Part shown: one piece after another, positions 25,943 to 33,719 of the stretch
Numbering within the stretch: position 1 is the first letter of the stretch
Layout: the number at the start of each line of letters is the position of its first letter
Assembly: GCF_024137025.1 (NCBI RefSeq)
Contig: NZ_JAMYJR010000002.1
Span: 310,001-374,000, forward strand
Origin: Paractinoplanes aksuensis
GTDB taxonomy: Bacteria > Actinomycetota > Actinomycetes > Mycobacteriales > Micromonosporaceae
Length of the DNA: 64,000 nucleotides
Direction: 5' to 3'
Made by a program: the position numbers and the translations under genes
The notes under the pieces: model-generated
What the model saw: the letters and a program-made list of their open reading frames with translations, nothing else
Told to the model about the DNA's origin: nothing
The model's database searches: none

Positions 25943-26743
25943 ATGACCAGCTTTCGCGAGGCGACCGCCGTCGATCAGAACCTGCGGGCCGAGCTCGATG
26001 CGCAGTGGGCGGTCGGCGACAAACTGCACGGCGGCTACCTGATGGCCGTGATCGGGCGCGCGGTGGCCGCCACCGCCCCGCTCCCCCACCTGGTGGCGAT
26101 GACCACGACCTTCCTGCGCCCGCCGTCGCCGGGGCCGGCCCAGGTCGAGGTCGAGACGCTGCGCGCCGGGCGTACGGCCGGGCAGTACCGGGCGCGGCTC
26201 GTGCAGGACGGGCAACCGTGTGCGGAAGCGCTGGTCACGCAGGGTGCGCTCGACGCGGCCGAGCCGTTCTGGCGGCGGGACAAGGCGCCCGACCTGCCCG
26301 CCGAGGAGGATTGTTTCCGGCTGCCCGCCACCGCGCCCGGCCAGCCGTTCCCGGTGCCGCTGCTCGATCTGGTGGAACACCGGCTCGACCCCGCGGTCCT
26401 GGGGTTCGCGGCCGGCGAGCCGTCGCCGGTGGGGCGGGTCGCGGGGTGGCTGCGGCTGGCCGACGGGGCCGACTGGGATCCGCTGAGCCTGCTGATCGCG
26501 ACCGACCCGGCGCCGCCCGTGTCCCTGACGCTGGGCATCACGGGCTGGGCGCCGGCTCTGACCCTGACCGCTTACGTGCGGCGGCTGCCCGCGCCCGGGC
26601 CGGTGCGGGTGGTCATGCACGCCAGCGAGATCACCTCGGGCCGCATGGACGAGACCGTCGACGTCTGGGACTCGGGCGACAACCTGGTCGCGCAGGGGAT
26701 CCAGCTGGCCGCCGTCCGGGTTCAGGGCAGCGGGACCACGTAG
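25943..26743 (+). CDS. Thioesterase family protein (double hotdog)
   Basis: A 266-residue protein with two hotdog halves, like acyl-CoA thioesterase II (TesB)/TesB-like enzymes: an N-terminal segment with KLHGGYLMAVIGRA (helix of the first hotdog) and a C-terminal half with SLTLGITGWAPALTLTAYVR. The role would be hydrolysis of an acyl-CoA in the cytoplasm. The 3' end overlaps the SnoaL-like gene on the other strand by 22 bases. Confidence 0.8.
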   Translation: MTSFREATAVDQNLRAELDAQWAVGDKLHGGYLMAVIGRAVAATAPLPHLVAMTTTFLRPPSPGPAQVEVETLRAGRTAGQYRARLVQDGQPCAEALVTQGALDAAEPFWRRDKAPDLPAEEDCFRLPATAPGQPFPVPLLDLVEHRLDPAVLGFAAGEPSPVGRVAGWLRLADGADWDPLSLLIATDPAPPVSLTLGITGWAPALTLTAYVRRLPAPGPVRVVMHASEITSGRMDETVDVWDSGDNLVAQGIQLAAVRVQGSGTT

Positions 26744-27072
26744 GAGTCGACCCGGGCGATCAGGCCGTCGCGGAAGGTGAACAGGTCGTTGAAGGCGAAG
26801 CGGAACGGGCCGTGCTCGACGGTCGCACCCCGCCCCTCGCCGGTCGTGACGACGGTGGCGCCGTCCTCGTAGACGCGCTGCACGTCGAGCGCGGGACTGC
26901 CGGTGAAGGCCGGGTTCTCGATCTCGCCGTCGAAGTCGTGCTTGCCGTGGGTGATGCGGTGGCCGTGGATGACCCACTCGACGTCGTCGGTGAGGGTGGC
27001 CAGGATGCGGGCGTGGTCGCTGGTACGGAAGCCCTCGAAGTACTGGGCGACCAGGTCGCGCTGAACGGTCAT
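26722..27072 (-). CDS. SnoaL-like / NTF2-fold protein
   Basis: A 116-residue cone-shaped alpha+beta (NTF2-like) protein: YFEGFRTSDHARILATLTDD, then DVEWVIHG and FRFAFNDLFTFRDGLIARVDS are characteristic. Such proteins serve as small isomerases, hydrolases or binding proteins. Its ATG overlaps the stop of the AHSA1 gene by 4 bases (ATGA), so it is the third gene of the arsR-AHSA1-snoaL operon. Confidence 0.85.
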   Translation of the reverse strand: MTVQRDLVAQYFEGFRTSDHARILATLTDDVEWVIHGHRITHGKHDFDGEIENPAFTGSPALDVQRVYEDGATVVTTGEGRGATVEHGPFRFAFNDLFTFRDGLIARVDSYVVPLP

Positions 27073-27512
27073 CGGGTGCTCTCCAAAAGGTAGGTGGACA
27101 GGGCGTCGAGGATCCCGCTCAAGCCGTCGGCGGCCTGGGCGGTGCGCAGTTCGGGCGGCAGTCTGTGCTGGTGGACGGTGAGGTCGGTGCCGCCGACGGC
27201 CGGGCGCAGGGTCACCGTCGTCCGCAGGCCGGTGCGCGGCTCGTCGAAGACCAGCTCGCGCGGCGGCGCGACGGTCACGTACACGAACGACAGCCGGCCC
27301 GCGGCGGCGCTGCCGGGGGCGTACGTGTCGAGCGCGAACGTGCCCCCGGGGCGCAGGTCGACCCGCACGGAGTCGACCGGGACGGTGGCGTGCGACCCAC
27401 CCCAGAAGGCGGCGATGCCGGCCGCCGTGGTGAACGCGGCCCAGACCCGCTCGGGCGGGGCCGGCAGACGGCGCTCGGCGATGAGCTCGTCGCCACGCAG
27501 GCGGGCGGTCAC
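27069..27512 (-). CDS. SRPBCC/AHSA1-family protein
   Basis: A 147-residue START-fold protein: IAERRLPAPPERVWAAFTTA at the start, GGTFALDTY and GLRTTVTLRP in the middle. AHSA1-like proteins paired with ArsR regulators are a frequent actinobacterial arrangement; they are thought to bind a hydrophobic ligand, but the ligand is unknown. GTG 27512 overlaps the ArsR stop by 4 bases and the stop overlaps the next ATG by 4 bases. Confidence 0.85.
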   Translation of the reverse strand: MTARLRGDELIAERRLPAPPERVWAAFTTAAGIAAFWGGSHATVPVDSVRVDLRPGGTFALDTYAPGSAAAGRLSFVYVTVAPPRELVFDEPRTGLRTTVTLRPAVGGTDLTVHQHRLPPELRTAQAADGLSGILDALSTYLLESTR

Positions 27513-27814
27513 CGGGCCTCGAGGTGCTGGGTGAGCGCGTCGAGCCGGTCGTCCCACAGGCGGCGCTGCTCGTCGACCCAGGCCCCGACCAGCGCCAGCT
27601 GATCGGGGCGCAGGCGGCACGGGCGGCGGGTGCCGTCGCGGCGCTGCTCGACCAGGCCGCAGCGCCGCAGCACGCCGACATGGTGCGAGATGGCCTGCTG
27701 GGTCAGGTCGAAGGGCTCGGCCAGCTCGCTCACCGTGGCCTCACCCCGGGCGAGCCGGCTGACCAGCGCCCGGCGCACGGGGTCGGCCAAGGCGGCGAAA
27801 GAGGCGTCCAACAT
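27509..27814 (-). CDS. ArsR-family transcriptional regulator
   Basis: A small winged-helix regulator of about 101 residues (ATG 27814; another in-frame ATG at 27826 would add four). LADPVRRALVSRLARGEATV leads to ELAEPFDLTQQAISHHVGVLRRCGL, the recognition helix, and the wing with RRDGTRR. No metal-binding Cys pair is present, so it is of the non-metal ArsR type associated with AHSA1 proteins. It heads a three-gene operon with 4-base overlaps. The likely operator lies just upstream (27830-27861). Confidence 0.88.
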   Translation of the reverse strand: MLDASFAALADPVRRALVSRLARGEATVSELAEPFDLTQQAISHHVGVLRRCGLVEQRRDGTRRPCRLRPDQLALVGAWVDEQRRLWDDRLDALTQHLEAR

Positions 27815-27829
27815 GCGGACGACCATAAT

Positions 27830-27861
27830 ACAAACGACCGCTTGTGCAAAGCTATGTTTGT
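27830..27861. promoter_or_regulatory. Candidate ArsR operator
   Basis: ACAAAC and GTTTGT arms 20 bases apart, in an unusually AT-rich stretch directly upstream of the arsR start. The site overlaps the last codons of the methyltransferase gene that lies upstream on the same strand. Confidence 0.4.
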
Positions 27862-28568
27862 GAAACCGCGCCGATGATGACCTCGTGCGCGAGGACGGCC
27901 TCCGGCTTCCCGTCCCAATCTCCGTACGAAAAAGAAAGCTGGAACCCGGCCTCCTGGACGGACCGACGCAGGGTTTCGGCGTCGCGGAAGGCGAGCACGT
28001 CGCGGGTGGAGGTCAGCTCGCCGGTGCGCGTGTTGCGGGTGAACGTGTCGTAGGCGACCAGCGGCAGCGTGACCTCGGCCGTCTCGTGCCAGAACTCGAC
28101 CGGGCCGTCCGGGGTGCCCACGGTGCGCAGCGTCGCCTCCCGGGACCAGCGCTCCCAGGACCGGGCCGACGGATTGCGCGACTCGAAGGCCAGCGTGCCG
28201 CCGGGAACCAGCGCCCGGTGCAGATCGCGCAGCGTACGCGACCAGACGGCATCGTGGCGGAACACCTGGGCCACATGCCCGGACATCACCGCGAAGTCGG
28301 CCGAGCCGGGATCGGCGCAGTCGCTGAAGCCGAGCCGCCAGTCGACGGCGCCGGACCTGCGGCCGGCCTCCCGCACCATGGCCGGATCGGGGTCGATGCC
28401 GACGACGCGCAAACCGCGGGCGGCCAGCAACCGGGCGAGCGTTCCGGTGCCGCAGCCGAGATCCAGCGCGCTCGTGGCGCCGAGCTCGACGGCCAGCGCG
28501 GTGTAGAAGCGGTAGTCGTGGTCGGCCGGGTTGAGTTCGTCGTACGCGGCGGCGAAGTCGAGAGCCAT
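27852..28568 (-). CDS. Class I SAM-dependent methyltransferase
   Basis: A 238-residue methyltransferase starting MALDFAAAYDELNPADHDYR, with the SAM motif ALDLGCGTGTLARLLA near residue 32-46, GIDPDPAMV, and a C-terminal beta segment. Many homologues with this start are annotated simply as methyltransferases of unknown acceptor. It ends only 38 bases before the arsR start, so its 3' end holds part of the arsR control region. It is divergent from the GNAT gene. Confidence 0.85.
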   Translation of the reverse strand: MALDFAAAYDELNPADHDYRFYTALAVELGATSALDLGCGTGTLARLLAARGLRVVGIDPDPAMVREAGRRSGAVDWRLGFSDCADPGSADFAVMSGHVAQVFRHDAVWSRTLRDLHRALVPGGTLAFESRNPSARSWERWSREATLRTVGTPDGPVEFWHETAEVTLPLVAYDTFTRNTRTGELTSTRDVLAFRDAETLRRSVQEAGFQLSFSYGDWDGKPEAVLAHEVIIGAVSQT

Positions 28569-28632
28569 GCGTGCAGTCAGCCCGGCCCGGGACAGGCACG
28601 CAACGCGATTACGCGCGATAGGCTGCCACCCT

Positions 28633-29178
28633 GTGATCACTGTTGCCGGGCCCGACGACCGCCGGGGTGTGCTCGAGGCTCTCGTCGCGGCGTTCGTGAA
28701 AGATCCCGCGTTGCGTCACGTGTTCCCCGACGACGACACCTACCCGCGGTACGCGGAGGCGTTCTTCGGCGCCTGCTTCGACAAGCGCGTCGATCGGCGC
28801 ACGGTCTGGACGATCCAGGGTGGCGCCGCCACGGCCATGTGGGAGCCGCCGGGTGTGCCTGCCACCGACGACGGCCTGGACGCCGTCCTGCCGGCCGACG
28901 CTTTGGCGCGGGTCCGGGCGTACGACCGGGCTGTGCACGACGCCCTGCCGAGCGAACCCTTCTGGTACCTCGGCGTGCTCGGCACCCACCCCGACCACAC
29001 CGGCCGCCGCTGGGCCCAGGCCGTCATGCACGCGGGCCTCGACCGGGCGGCCGCCGACGCCCTGCCCGCCGTCCTCGAGACCAGCAACCCGGCCAACGTC
29101 GACTTCTACCGCCGAGCCGGCTGGCGCGTGACCGGCGAGATCGCCGCCCCGCTCCCCATCTGGATCATGCAGCGCTGA
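28633..29178 (+). CDS. GNAT-family N-acetyltransferase
   Basis: A 181-residue GNAT protein. The acetyl-CoA strand and loop are in WYLGVLGTHPDHTGRRWAQAVM (around residues 114-136); the loop reads HTGRRWA where Q/R-x-x-G-x-G/A is usual, so the P-loop is not canonical. The C-terminal LETSNPANVDFYRRAGWRVTGE is typical. GTG at 28633 gives a start at ITVAGPDDRRGVLEALVAAF. Substrate unknown. The kinase-like gene follows 1 base after its stop. Confidence 0.85.
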   Translation: MITVAGPDDRRGVLEALVAAFVKDPALRHVFPDDDTYPRYAEAFFGACFDKRVDRRTVWTIQGGAATAMWEPPGVPATDDGLDAVLPADALARVRAYDRAVHDALPSEPFWYLGVLGTHPDHTGRRWAQAVMHAGLDRAAADALPAVLETSNPANVDFYRRAGWRVTGEIAAPLPIWIMQR

Positions 29179-29179
29179 C

Positions 29180-29803
29180 ATGACGGATCGCGTTGCCGCG
29201 CTGGTGCCGCCGGGAGCGGCCCGCGTGGCCGTCGACGGGGTGGACGGGGTCGGGAAGACCACGTTCGCCGCTGAGCTGGCCGGGGCGCTGCGGGACAGCG
29301 GGCGGGACGTCGTCCAGGTGTCGGCCGACGACTTTCATCAGCCGCGGGCGGTTCGGTACCGGCGGGGGCGGCAGTCGCCGGAGGGGTTCTGGCTGGACAG
29401 TTACGACTATCCGGCGTTGCGGCGCAACGTGCTGGACCCGCTGGGGCCCGGCGGTGATCGCCGCTTCCGCCCGGCCGGGCACGATCTGCGTACGGACGCA
29501 ATTCTGGATCTTGACTGGCGGAGCGCGCCGAGGGACGCGGTGCTGATCGTGGACGGGCTGTTCCTGCACCGCGACGAGTTGCGGGGGTGCTGGGAGTTCA
29601 CGATCTTCCTGGACGCGCCGTTCGAGGTGACAGTGCCGCGGATGGCCGCGCGCGACGGCTCGCACCCGGATCCGAACCATCCGAGCCTGGCCCGGTACGT
29701 CGGTGGGCAGCGCCTCTACTTCGCCGCGTGCCGGCCGCAGGAGCGCGCCGACGTGCTGATCGACCACTCGGATCCGGCCGCCCCCAAAATTCTTCGGTGT
29801 TGA
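29180..29803 (+). CDS. Uridine kinase-like P-loop NTPase
   Basis: A 207-residue P-loop protein. Walker A GVDGVGKTTFAAELA (residues 19-33), QVSADDFHQPR as the substrate-binding Asp segment, VLIVDGLFLHRDEL as Walker B-like strand, and RMAARDG as lid, in the order of the uridine kinase/pantothenate kinase group. Members of this actinobacterial subgroup are annotated as uridine kinases without proof. It starts 1 base after the GNAT stop, so the two are coupled. It ends at the start of the second ECF42 promoter region. Confidence 0.82.
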   Translation: MTDRVAALVPPGAARVAVDGVDGVGKTTFAAELAGALRDSGRDVVQVSADDFHQPRAVRYRRGRQSPEGFWLDSYDYPALRRNVLDPLGPGGDRRFRPAGHDLRTDAILDLDWRSAPRDAVLIVDGLFLHRDELRGCWEFTIFLDAPFEVTVPRMAARDGSHPDPNHPSLARYVGGQRLYFAACRPQERADVLIDHSDPAAPKILRC

Positions 29804-29830
29804 TGTAGAAATCCGTGGGGCGGCCCCGTT
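29804..29830 (+). promoter_or_regulatory. Candidate ECF42 promoter, second cassette
   Basis: TGTAGA (29804-29809), 17 bases, CGTT (29827-29830), 37 bases before the DGPF start. The spacing equals that of the TGTCGA/CGTC pair in front of the first cassette, with one change in each box. The two boxes differ, which could reflect separate recognition by the two sigma factors. Confidence 0.45.
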
Positions 29831-29867
29831 CTGGGGGTGAGAGCCAGAACGAGGACGGGAGACAGCG

Positions 29868-30281
29868 ATGCCGAAGTACCTGCTGATCGTGGACCACCGG
29901 CCCGGCGTGGTCGAGACGCCGATGGACGAGTGGAAGCCGGACGACGTCAAGGCCCACATGGACTACTACGGGGCACTGCGCGAGGAACTGCTCGACAGCG
30001 GCGAGCTGGTCGACCAGCAGGCGCTGACCGGGCCCGAGTTCGCCAAGCAGGTCACCAGCGACGGCGGCGCACCCGTGGTCACCGACGGCGTGTTCCCCGA
30101 GTCCAAAGAGATGCTGGCCGGGTTCCAGCTGGTCGAGGTGGCCGACGAGCAGCGCGCCTTCGAGATCGCCGCGCGGGTCTCCGCCGTGCCGGGGCCGGGC
30201 GGGGTGCCGTTGCAACAGCCCATCGGCGTACGCCGGGTGATGGAGGCGGCCGACTTCGAAGCTCTGCAGTCCGAGCGGTGA
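29868..30281 (+). CDS. YCII/DGPF-domain protein, second ECF42 partner
   Basis: A 137-residue protein, MPKYLLIVDHRPGVVETPMD at the start. The DGPF element appears as VTDGVFPESKEMLAGFQLVEV, so the diagnostic DGPF reads DGVF. It ends IGVRRVMEAADFEALQSER. Start ATG with GGACGGGAGAC upstream. Like the first partner it overlaps its sigma factor gene by 4 bases. Function unknown; regarded as part of the ECF42 regulon. Confidence 0.85.
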   Translation: MPKYLLIVDHRPGVVETPMDEWKPDDVKAHMDYYGALREELLDSGELVDQQALTGPEFAKQVTSDGGAPVVTDGVFPESKEMLAGFQLVEVADEQRAFEIAARVSAVPGPGGVPLQQPIGVRRVMEAADFEALQSER

Positions 30282-31447
30282 TCGCCCTGCTGCGCGACCT
30301 GGCGCCGCAGGTGGTCGCGGTGCTCACCCACCGCTTCGGTGACTTCGAGTCGGCCGAGGACGCGGTGCAGGAGGCGCTGCTGGCCGCGGCCACCCGCTGG
30401 CCGGTGGACGGCACGCCGGAGAACCCGCGGGGCTGGCTCATCCAGACCGCGCAGCGCAAACTGCTCGACCAGCTGCGCGGCGACCAGGCCCGGCGGCGGC
30501 GCGAGGTTCTGACGGCGATGCGCGAGCCGACCGGTCCGGCCGTCGAGCGGGACGACACGCTCGACGTGCTGTTCCTGTGCTGCCATCCGGCGCTGAGCGA
30601 CACGTCGGCCGTGGCGCTGACGTTGCGGGCGGTCGGCGGGCTGAGCACCGGGGAGATCGCGCGGGCGTTCCTCGTACCGGAAAAGACCATGGGTCAGCGG
30701 ATCAGCCGGGCCAAGCAGCAGATCCGGGCGGCGGGCTCCTCGTTCGGCGGGGAGCCCCGGCTCGGGGCGGCGCTGCGGGTGCTCTATCTGATCTTCAACG
30801 AGGGCTACACGGCCGTTCACCGGGTCGAGCTGGCGGCCGAAGCGATCCGGCTGACCCGCATGGTGCATGAGCGGCTGCCCGAGGACGGCGAAGTGGCCGG
30901 GCTGCTCGCGTTGATGCTGCTCACCGATGCGCGCCGCCCGGCCCGCACCGCGGCCGGGGGTGACCTGGTGCCGCTGGCCGAGCAGGACCGGACGCTGTGG
31001 GACGCGGATCGGATCAAGGAGGGCACGGCGATCGTGGACGCCGCGTTCCGGCGCGGCCGGGTCGGCGAGTACCAGCTGCAGGCGGCCGTCGCGGCCCTGC
31101 ACGACCGGGCCACCTCGGTCGAGCAGACCGACTGGCCACAGATCGCCGCCCTGTACGGAGTGCTCGAAAAGGTCACGCAGAGCCCGGTCGTGACCTTGAA
31201 CCGGGCCATCGCGGTCGCCATGATCGACGGCCCGGCGGCCGGGCTGGCCCTGGTCGACACCCTGGACCTGCCCGGGCACCGGGTCGCGGCCACCCGCGGG
31301 CACCTGCTCGAACTGGCCGGTGACCCCGCGGGCGCGGTGGCGCAGTACCGGCTGGCCGCGGCGGCGACGGCCGGCGAACCCGAGAAGCGCTACCTGACGA
31401 TCCGGGCCGCCACCTTGACCTTGACCCTCGGGGAAGGCCGAGGGTGA
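30278..31447 (+). CDS. ECF42-type RNA polymerase sigma factor, second copy
   Basis: A 389-residue sigma factor. Region 2: FESAEDAVQEALLAAATRWP and WLIQTAQRKLLDQLRG; region 4: TGEIARAFLVPEKTMGQRIS; then the long TPR-like extension with LRVLYLIFNEGYTA and ALHDRATS. It is clearly paralogous to the factor at 18488-19720 but diverged, and read in the opposite direction. Start GTG 30278 overlaps the DGPF gene by GTGA. The extension and absence of an anti-sigma gene match ECF42. Confidence 0.92.
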   Translation: MIALLRDLAPQVVAVLTHRFGDFESAEDAVQEALLAAATRWPVDGTPENPRGWLIQTAQRKLLDQLRGDQARRRREVLTAMREPTGPAVERDDTLDVLFLCCHPALSDTSAVALTLRAVGGLSTGEIARAFLVPEKTMGQRISRAKQQIRAAGSSFGGEPRLGAALRVLYLIFNEGYTAVHRVELAAEAIRLTRMVHERLPEDGEVAGLLALMLLTDARRPARTAAGGDLVPLAEQDRTLWDADRIKEGTAIVDAAFRRGRVGEYQLQAAVAALHDRATSVEQTDWPQIAALYGVLEKVTQSPVVTLNRAIAVAMIDGPAAGLALVDTLDLPGHRVAATRGHLLELAGDPAGAVAQYRLAAAATAGEPEKRYLTIRAATLTLTLGEGRG

Positions 31448-31450
31448 CTC

Positions 31451-31473
31451 GTGCCGGTCGCGGTGACCGGCAC
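31451..31473. promoter_or_regulatory. Perfect inverted repeat between sigma factor and MerR gene
   Basis: Arms GTGCCGGTC and GACCGGCAC with a 5-base loop, 4 bases after the sigma factor stop and just ahead of the MerR ribosome binding site (GAGGAGG). It may be a terminator or attenuator for the sigma cassette, or an operator for the MerR protein. Confidence 0.5.
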
Positions 31474-31488
31474 GAGGAGGATGTCGCC

Positions 31489-32532
31489 GTGGGACTGCTG
31501 ACGATCGGGGCGTTCGCCCGCGCGGTGGGGCTGACGCCGAAGGCGCTGCGGCTCTACGACGAGCTGGGCGTGCTCGCGCCGGCCGCGGTCGACGCGGAGT
31601 CGGGCTACCGGTTCTACGACCCGGCCCAGGTTGCGCACGCCCGGCTGGTCGCCCAGTTACGCGAGATCGGGATGCCGCTGGCTGAGATCCGCGAGGTGTG
31701 CGCGCTGCCGCCCGCGGCGGCAGCGCACGCCGTGGCCGGGTTCTGGCAGCAGGTCAGCGCCGACACGGCGGCCCGGGCCCGGCTGACGTCCGCCCTCGTC
31801 GAGCATCTGTCGGGGAAGGACACCACCATGAACGACTTCCAGTTCGCCGCGGCCGTCGACCAGGGCCTCGTGCGCACGAGCAACGAGGATCAGGCGTACG
31901 CCGGTGATCAGCTCGTAGCCGTGGCCGACGGTGCGGGCGGAAAGTTCGGGGCGGCGGCCGCGGCGGCCGCCATCGAGGCGCTGAAGCCGTTGGAGGCCAC
32001 GGCCGGCCCCGGCGTCTCCCTGCTGACGGCGCTGGCCTCGGCCGTCACGGACGCCGACCGGACCGTACGGAAGCTGAGCCCCGACGACGAGCCGGTGACC
32101 ACGCTGACCGCGTTGCTGCGGCGCGGGTCGCAGCTCGCGCTCGTGCACATCGGCGACACCCGCGCCTATCTGCTGCGCAACGGCGACCTGACCCTGCTGA
32201 CCCAGGACCACACGTGGGTCCGGACCCAGATCGACCAGGGCAAGCTGACCTCGGCCGAGGCGGCCGCGCACCCCCAGCGGGCCCTGCTCGTGCGGGCCCT
32301 GGGCTGGGGCGAGGGCGTCGAGGCCGATCTGGCACTGCGTACGGCGATGCCCGGCGACCGCTACCTGCTGTGCTCGGACGGCCTGTCCACGGTGGTGCCG
32401 CGCGACGAGCTGCATTCGGTGCTCGCCTCGGCGCCCAGCCCGGACGACGCCGTCGCGCAGCTGATCGCCGCCGCCCGCGCCGCCGGCGGGCCGGACAACA
32501 TCGCGTGCGCGGCATACTTCAGCGCTGCTTAA
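31489..32532 (+). CDS. MerR-type HTH fused to PP2C protein phosphatase
   Basis: A 347-residue two-domain protein. Residues 3-70 are a MerR HTH (LTIGAFARAVGLTPKALRLY, ESGYRFYDPAQVAHARLVAQ) and helical linker to about 113. Residues 114-345 are a PP2C domain with all metal motifs: RTSNEDQ, VADGAGG, GDTRAYLL, CSDGLSTVV and GGPDNIACA. Ser/Thr dephosphorylation would therefore be joined directly to DNA binding. GTG 31489 has GAGGAGG 8 bases upstream. An internal ATG at 31828 begins the phosphatase domain (MNDFQFAAAVDQG) and is preceded by GGGGAAGGA with 7 bases between, so the phosphatase might also be made alone. Confidence 0.88.
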   Translation: MGLLTIGAFARAVGLTPKALRLYDELGVLAPAAVDAESGYRFYDPAQVAHARLVAQLREIGMPLAEIREVCALPPAAAAHAVAGFWQQVSADTAARARLTSALVEHLSGKDTTMNDFQFAAAVDQGLVRTSNEDQAYAGDQLVAVADGAGGKFGAAAAAAAIEALKPLEATAGPGVSLLTALASAVTDADRTVRKLSPDDEPVTTLTALLRRGSQLALVHIGDTRAYLLRNGDLTLLTQDHTWVRTQIDQGKLTSAEAAAHPQRALLVRALGWGEGVEADLALRTAMPGDRYLLCSDGLSTVVPRDELHSVLASAPSPDDAVAQLIAAARAAGGPDNIACAAYFSAA

Positions 32533-32588
32533 GTGTCGGCGAGCAGAATTAAATAGACCTTACCCGTACGCGTTGAGACCGTGACCGC

Positions 32589-33479
32589 ATGACTCCGAGC
32601 GGCCTCTACGTCCCGTTGATCACCCCGTTCGCCCCCGACGGCACCGTCGACCTGCCCGCCCTGGAACGCCTGGCGGCCGACGTGCTCGACGCCGGCGCGA
32701 GCGGGGTGGTCGCCCTCGGCACCACCGCCGAACCGTCCTGCCTGACGGCGTCCGAACGCGCATCCGTCCTGGACCTGCTGACGAACGTGTGCCGCGGCGC
32801 CCAGCTGATCGTCGGCGCCAACGACGCGGCCACCCTGCAGGCGGTGCCCGCCTCGGCCGCGGCGGCGCTCACGCTGGTGCCACCGTTCGTCCGCCCCGGC
32901 GCGGACGGGGTGATCGCCCACCTGACCGCCCTGGCCGCGGCGAGCCCGGTGCCGCTGGTGATCTATCACGTGCCGTACCGCACCGCCCAGCCCTTGCCGG
33001 CCGAGGCCATCCGCCGGCTGGCCGCCGTCCCCGGCGTGGCCGGCATGAAGCTGGCCGTCGGCGGCATCGACACCGACACGATGGAGCTGATGGCCGACCC
33101 ACCGCCGGACTTCGCCATCCTCGGCGGCGACGACATCTTCATCTCACCGCTGCTCGCCCTGGGCGCCCACGGCGGCATCCTGGCCTCGGCCCACGTGGCC
33201 ACGGCCGACTACGCCACCCTGACCCGCTCGTGGGAGCCCGCTCTCGGCCACCGGCTGGCCCGTTTGTCGGCGGCGCTGTTCGCCGAGCCCAACCCCACGG
33301 TCATCAAGGGCGTGCTGCACGCCCAGGGCCGCATCGCCACCCCCGACGTCCGTTTGCCCCTGCTACCCGCCGCTCCGCAATCGGTCCGGACCGCCGATCA
33401 CAGGTCACGCATGACCCGGACCACCTTCCAGCCAGACCTGGCAGGACCCGAAGTCCAGATGCCGCCACCGGCGCCGTGA
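32589..33479 (+). CDS. DapA-family aldolase/synthase with replaced C-terminus
   Basis: A 296-residue TIM-barrel lyase of the dihydrodipicolinate synthase/N-acetylneuraminate lyase family. It shows GTTAEPSCLT, VIYHVPYRT (catalytic Tyr), GMKLAVGGID (Schiff-base Lys) and GGDDIFISPLLALGA. GTTAEPS replaces the usual GTTGE, so it need not make dihydrodipicolinate. The natural protein should end near LPLLPAAPQSV; the last 25 or so residues are encoded by the antisense strand of an ISL3 transposase fragment, so the 3' end was replaced by IS DNA. The catalytic barrel seems almost complete and may still work. Confidence 0.82.
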   Translation: MTPSGLYVPLITPFAPDGTVDLPALERLAADVLDAGASGVVALGTTAEPSCLTASERASVLDLLTNVCRGAQLIVGANDAATLQAVPASAAAALTLVPPFVRPGADGVIAHLTALAAASPVPLVIYHVPYRTAQPLPAEAIRRLAAVPGVAGMKLAVGGIDTDTMELMADPPPDFAILGGDDIFISPLLALGAHGGILASAHVATADYATLTRSWEPALGHRLARLSAALFAEPNPTVIKGVLHAQGRIATPDVRLPLLPAAPQSVRTADHRSRMTRTTFQPDLAGPEVQMPPPAP

Positions 33480-33638
33480 CGTGTCGTAGCGGGCCTTCGT
33501 CGTCTGCGAGCACGGGCAGACCAGCCGCCGGCGGCGTCGCCGCAGACCGATGATCAGGCCCTGATCAGTGAAAGCCACCGTGTGCACCAACGCGCCGGGC
33601 AGCCGAAGAAGGCGATTGAACGCCGTGGTGATCCGCAC
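33405..33638 (-). mobile_element. ISL3-family transposase, N-terminal fragment
   Basis: A 77-residue stub starting MRITTAFNRLLRLPGALVHT, with CPCSQTTKARYDTSRRRWRH and LDFGSCQVWLE, the zinc-finger-like start of ISL3 transposases. After WLE the frame enters the dapA-like gene and stops within a few codons. About 350 residues, including the catalytic domain, are missing, and no right-hand end is visible. It is an inactive relic. The left end should lie between 33640 and 33715. Confidence 0.8.
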
Positions 33639-33719
33639 GCTGAGTTCAACGACAGGTGATCAACCCCAGGTCCAATGCGGATCGAACGTCTCTGATCGAA
33701 GTGGGTAAGGATCACTGTT

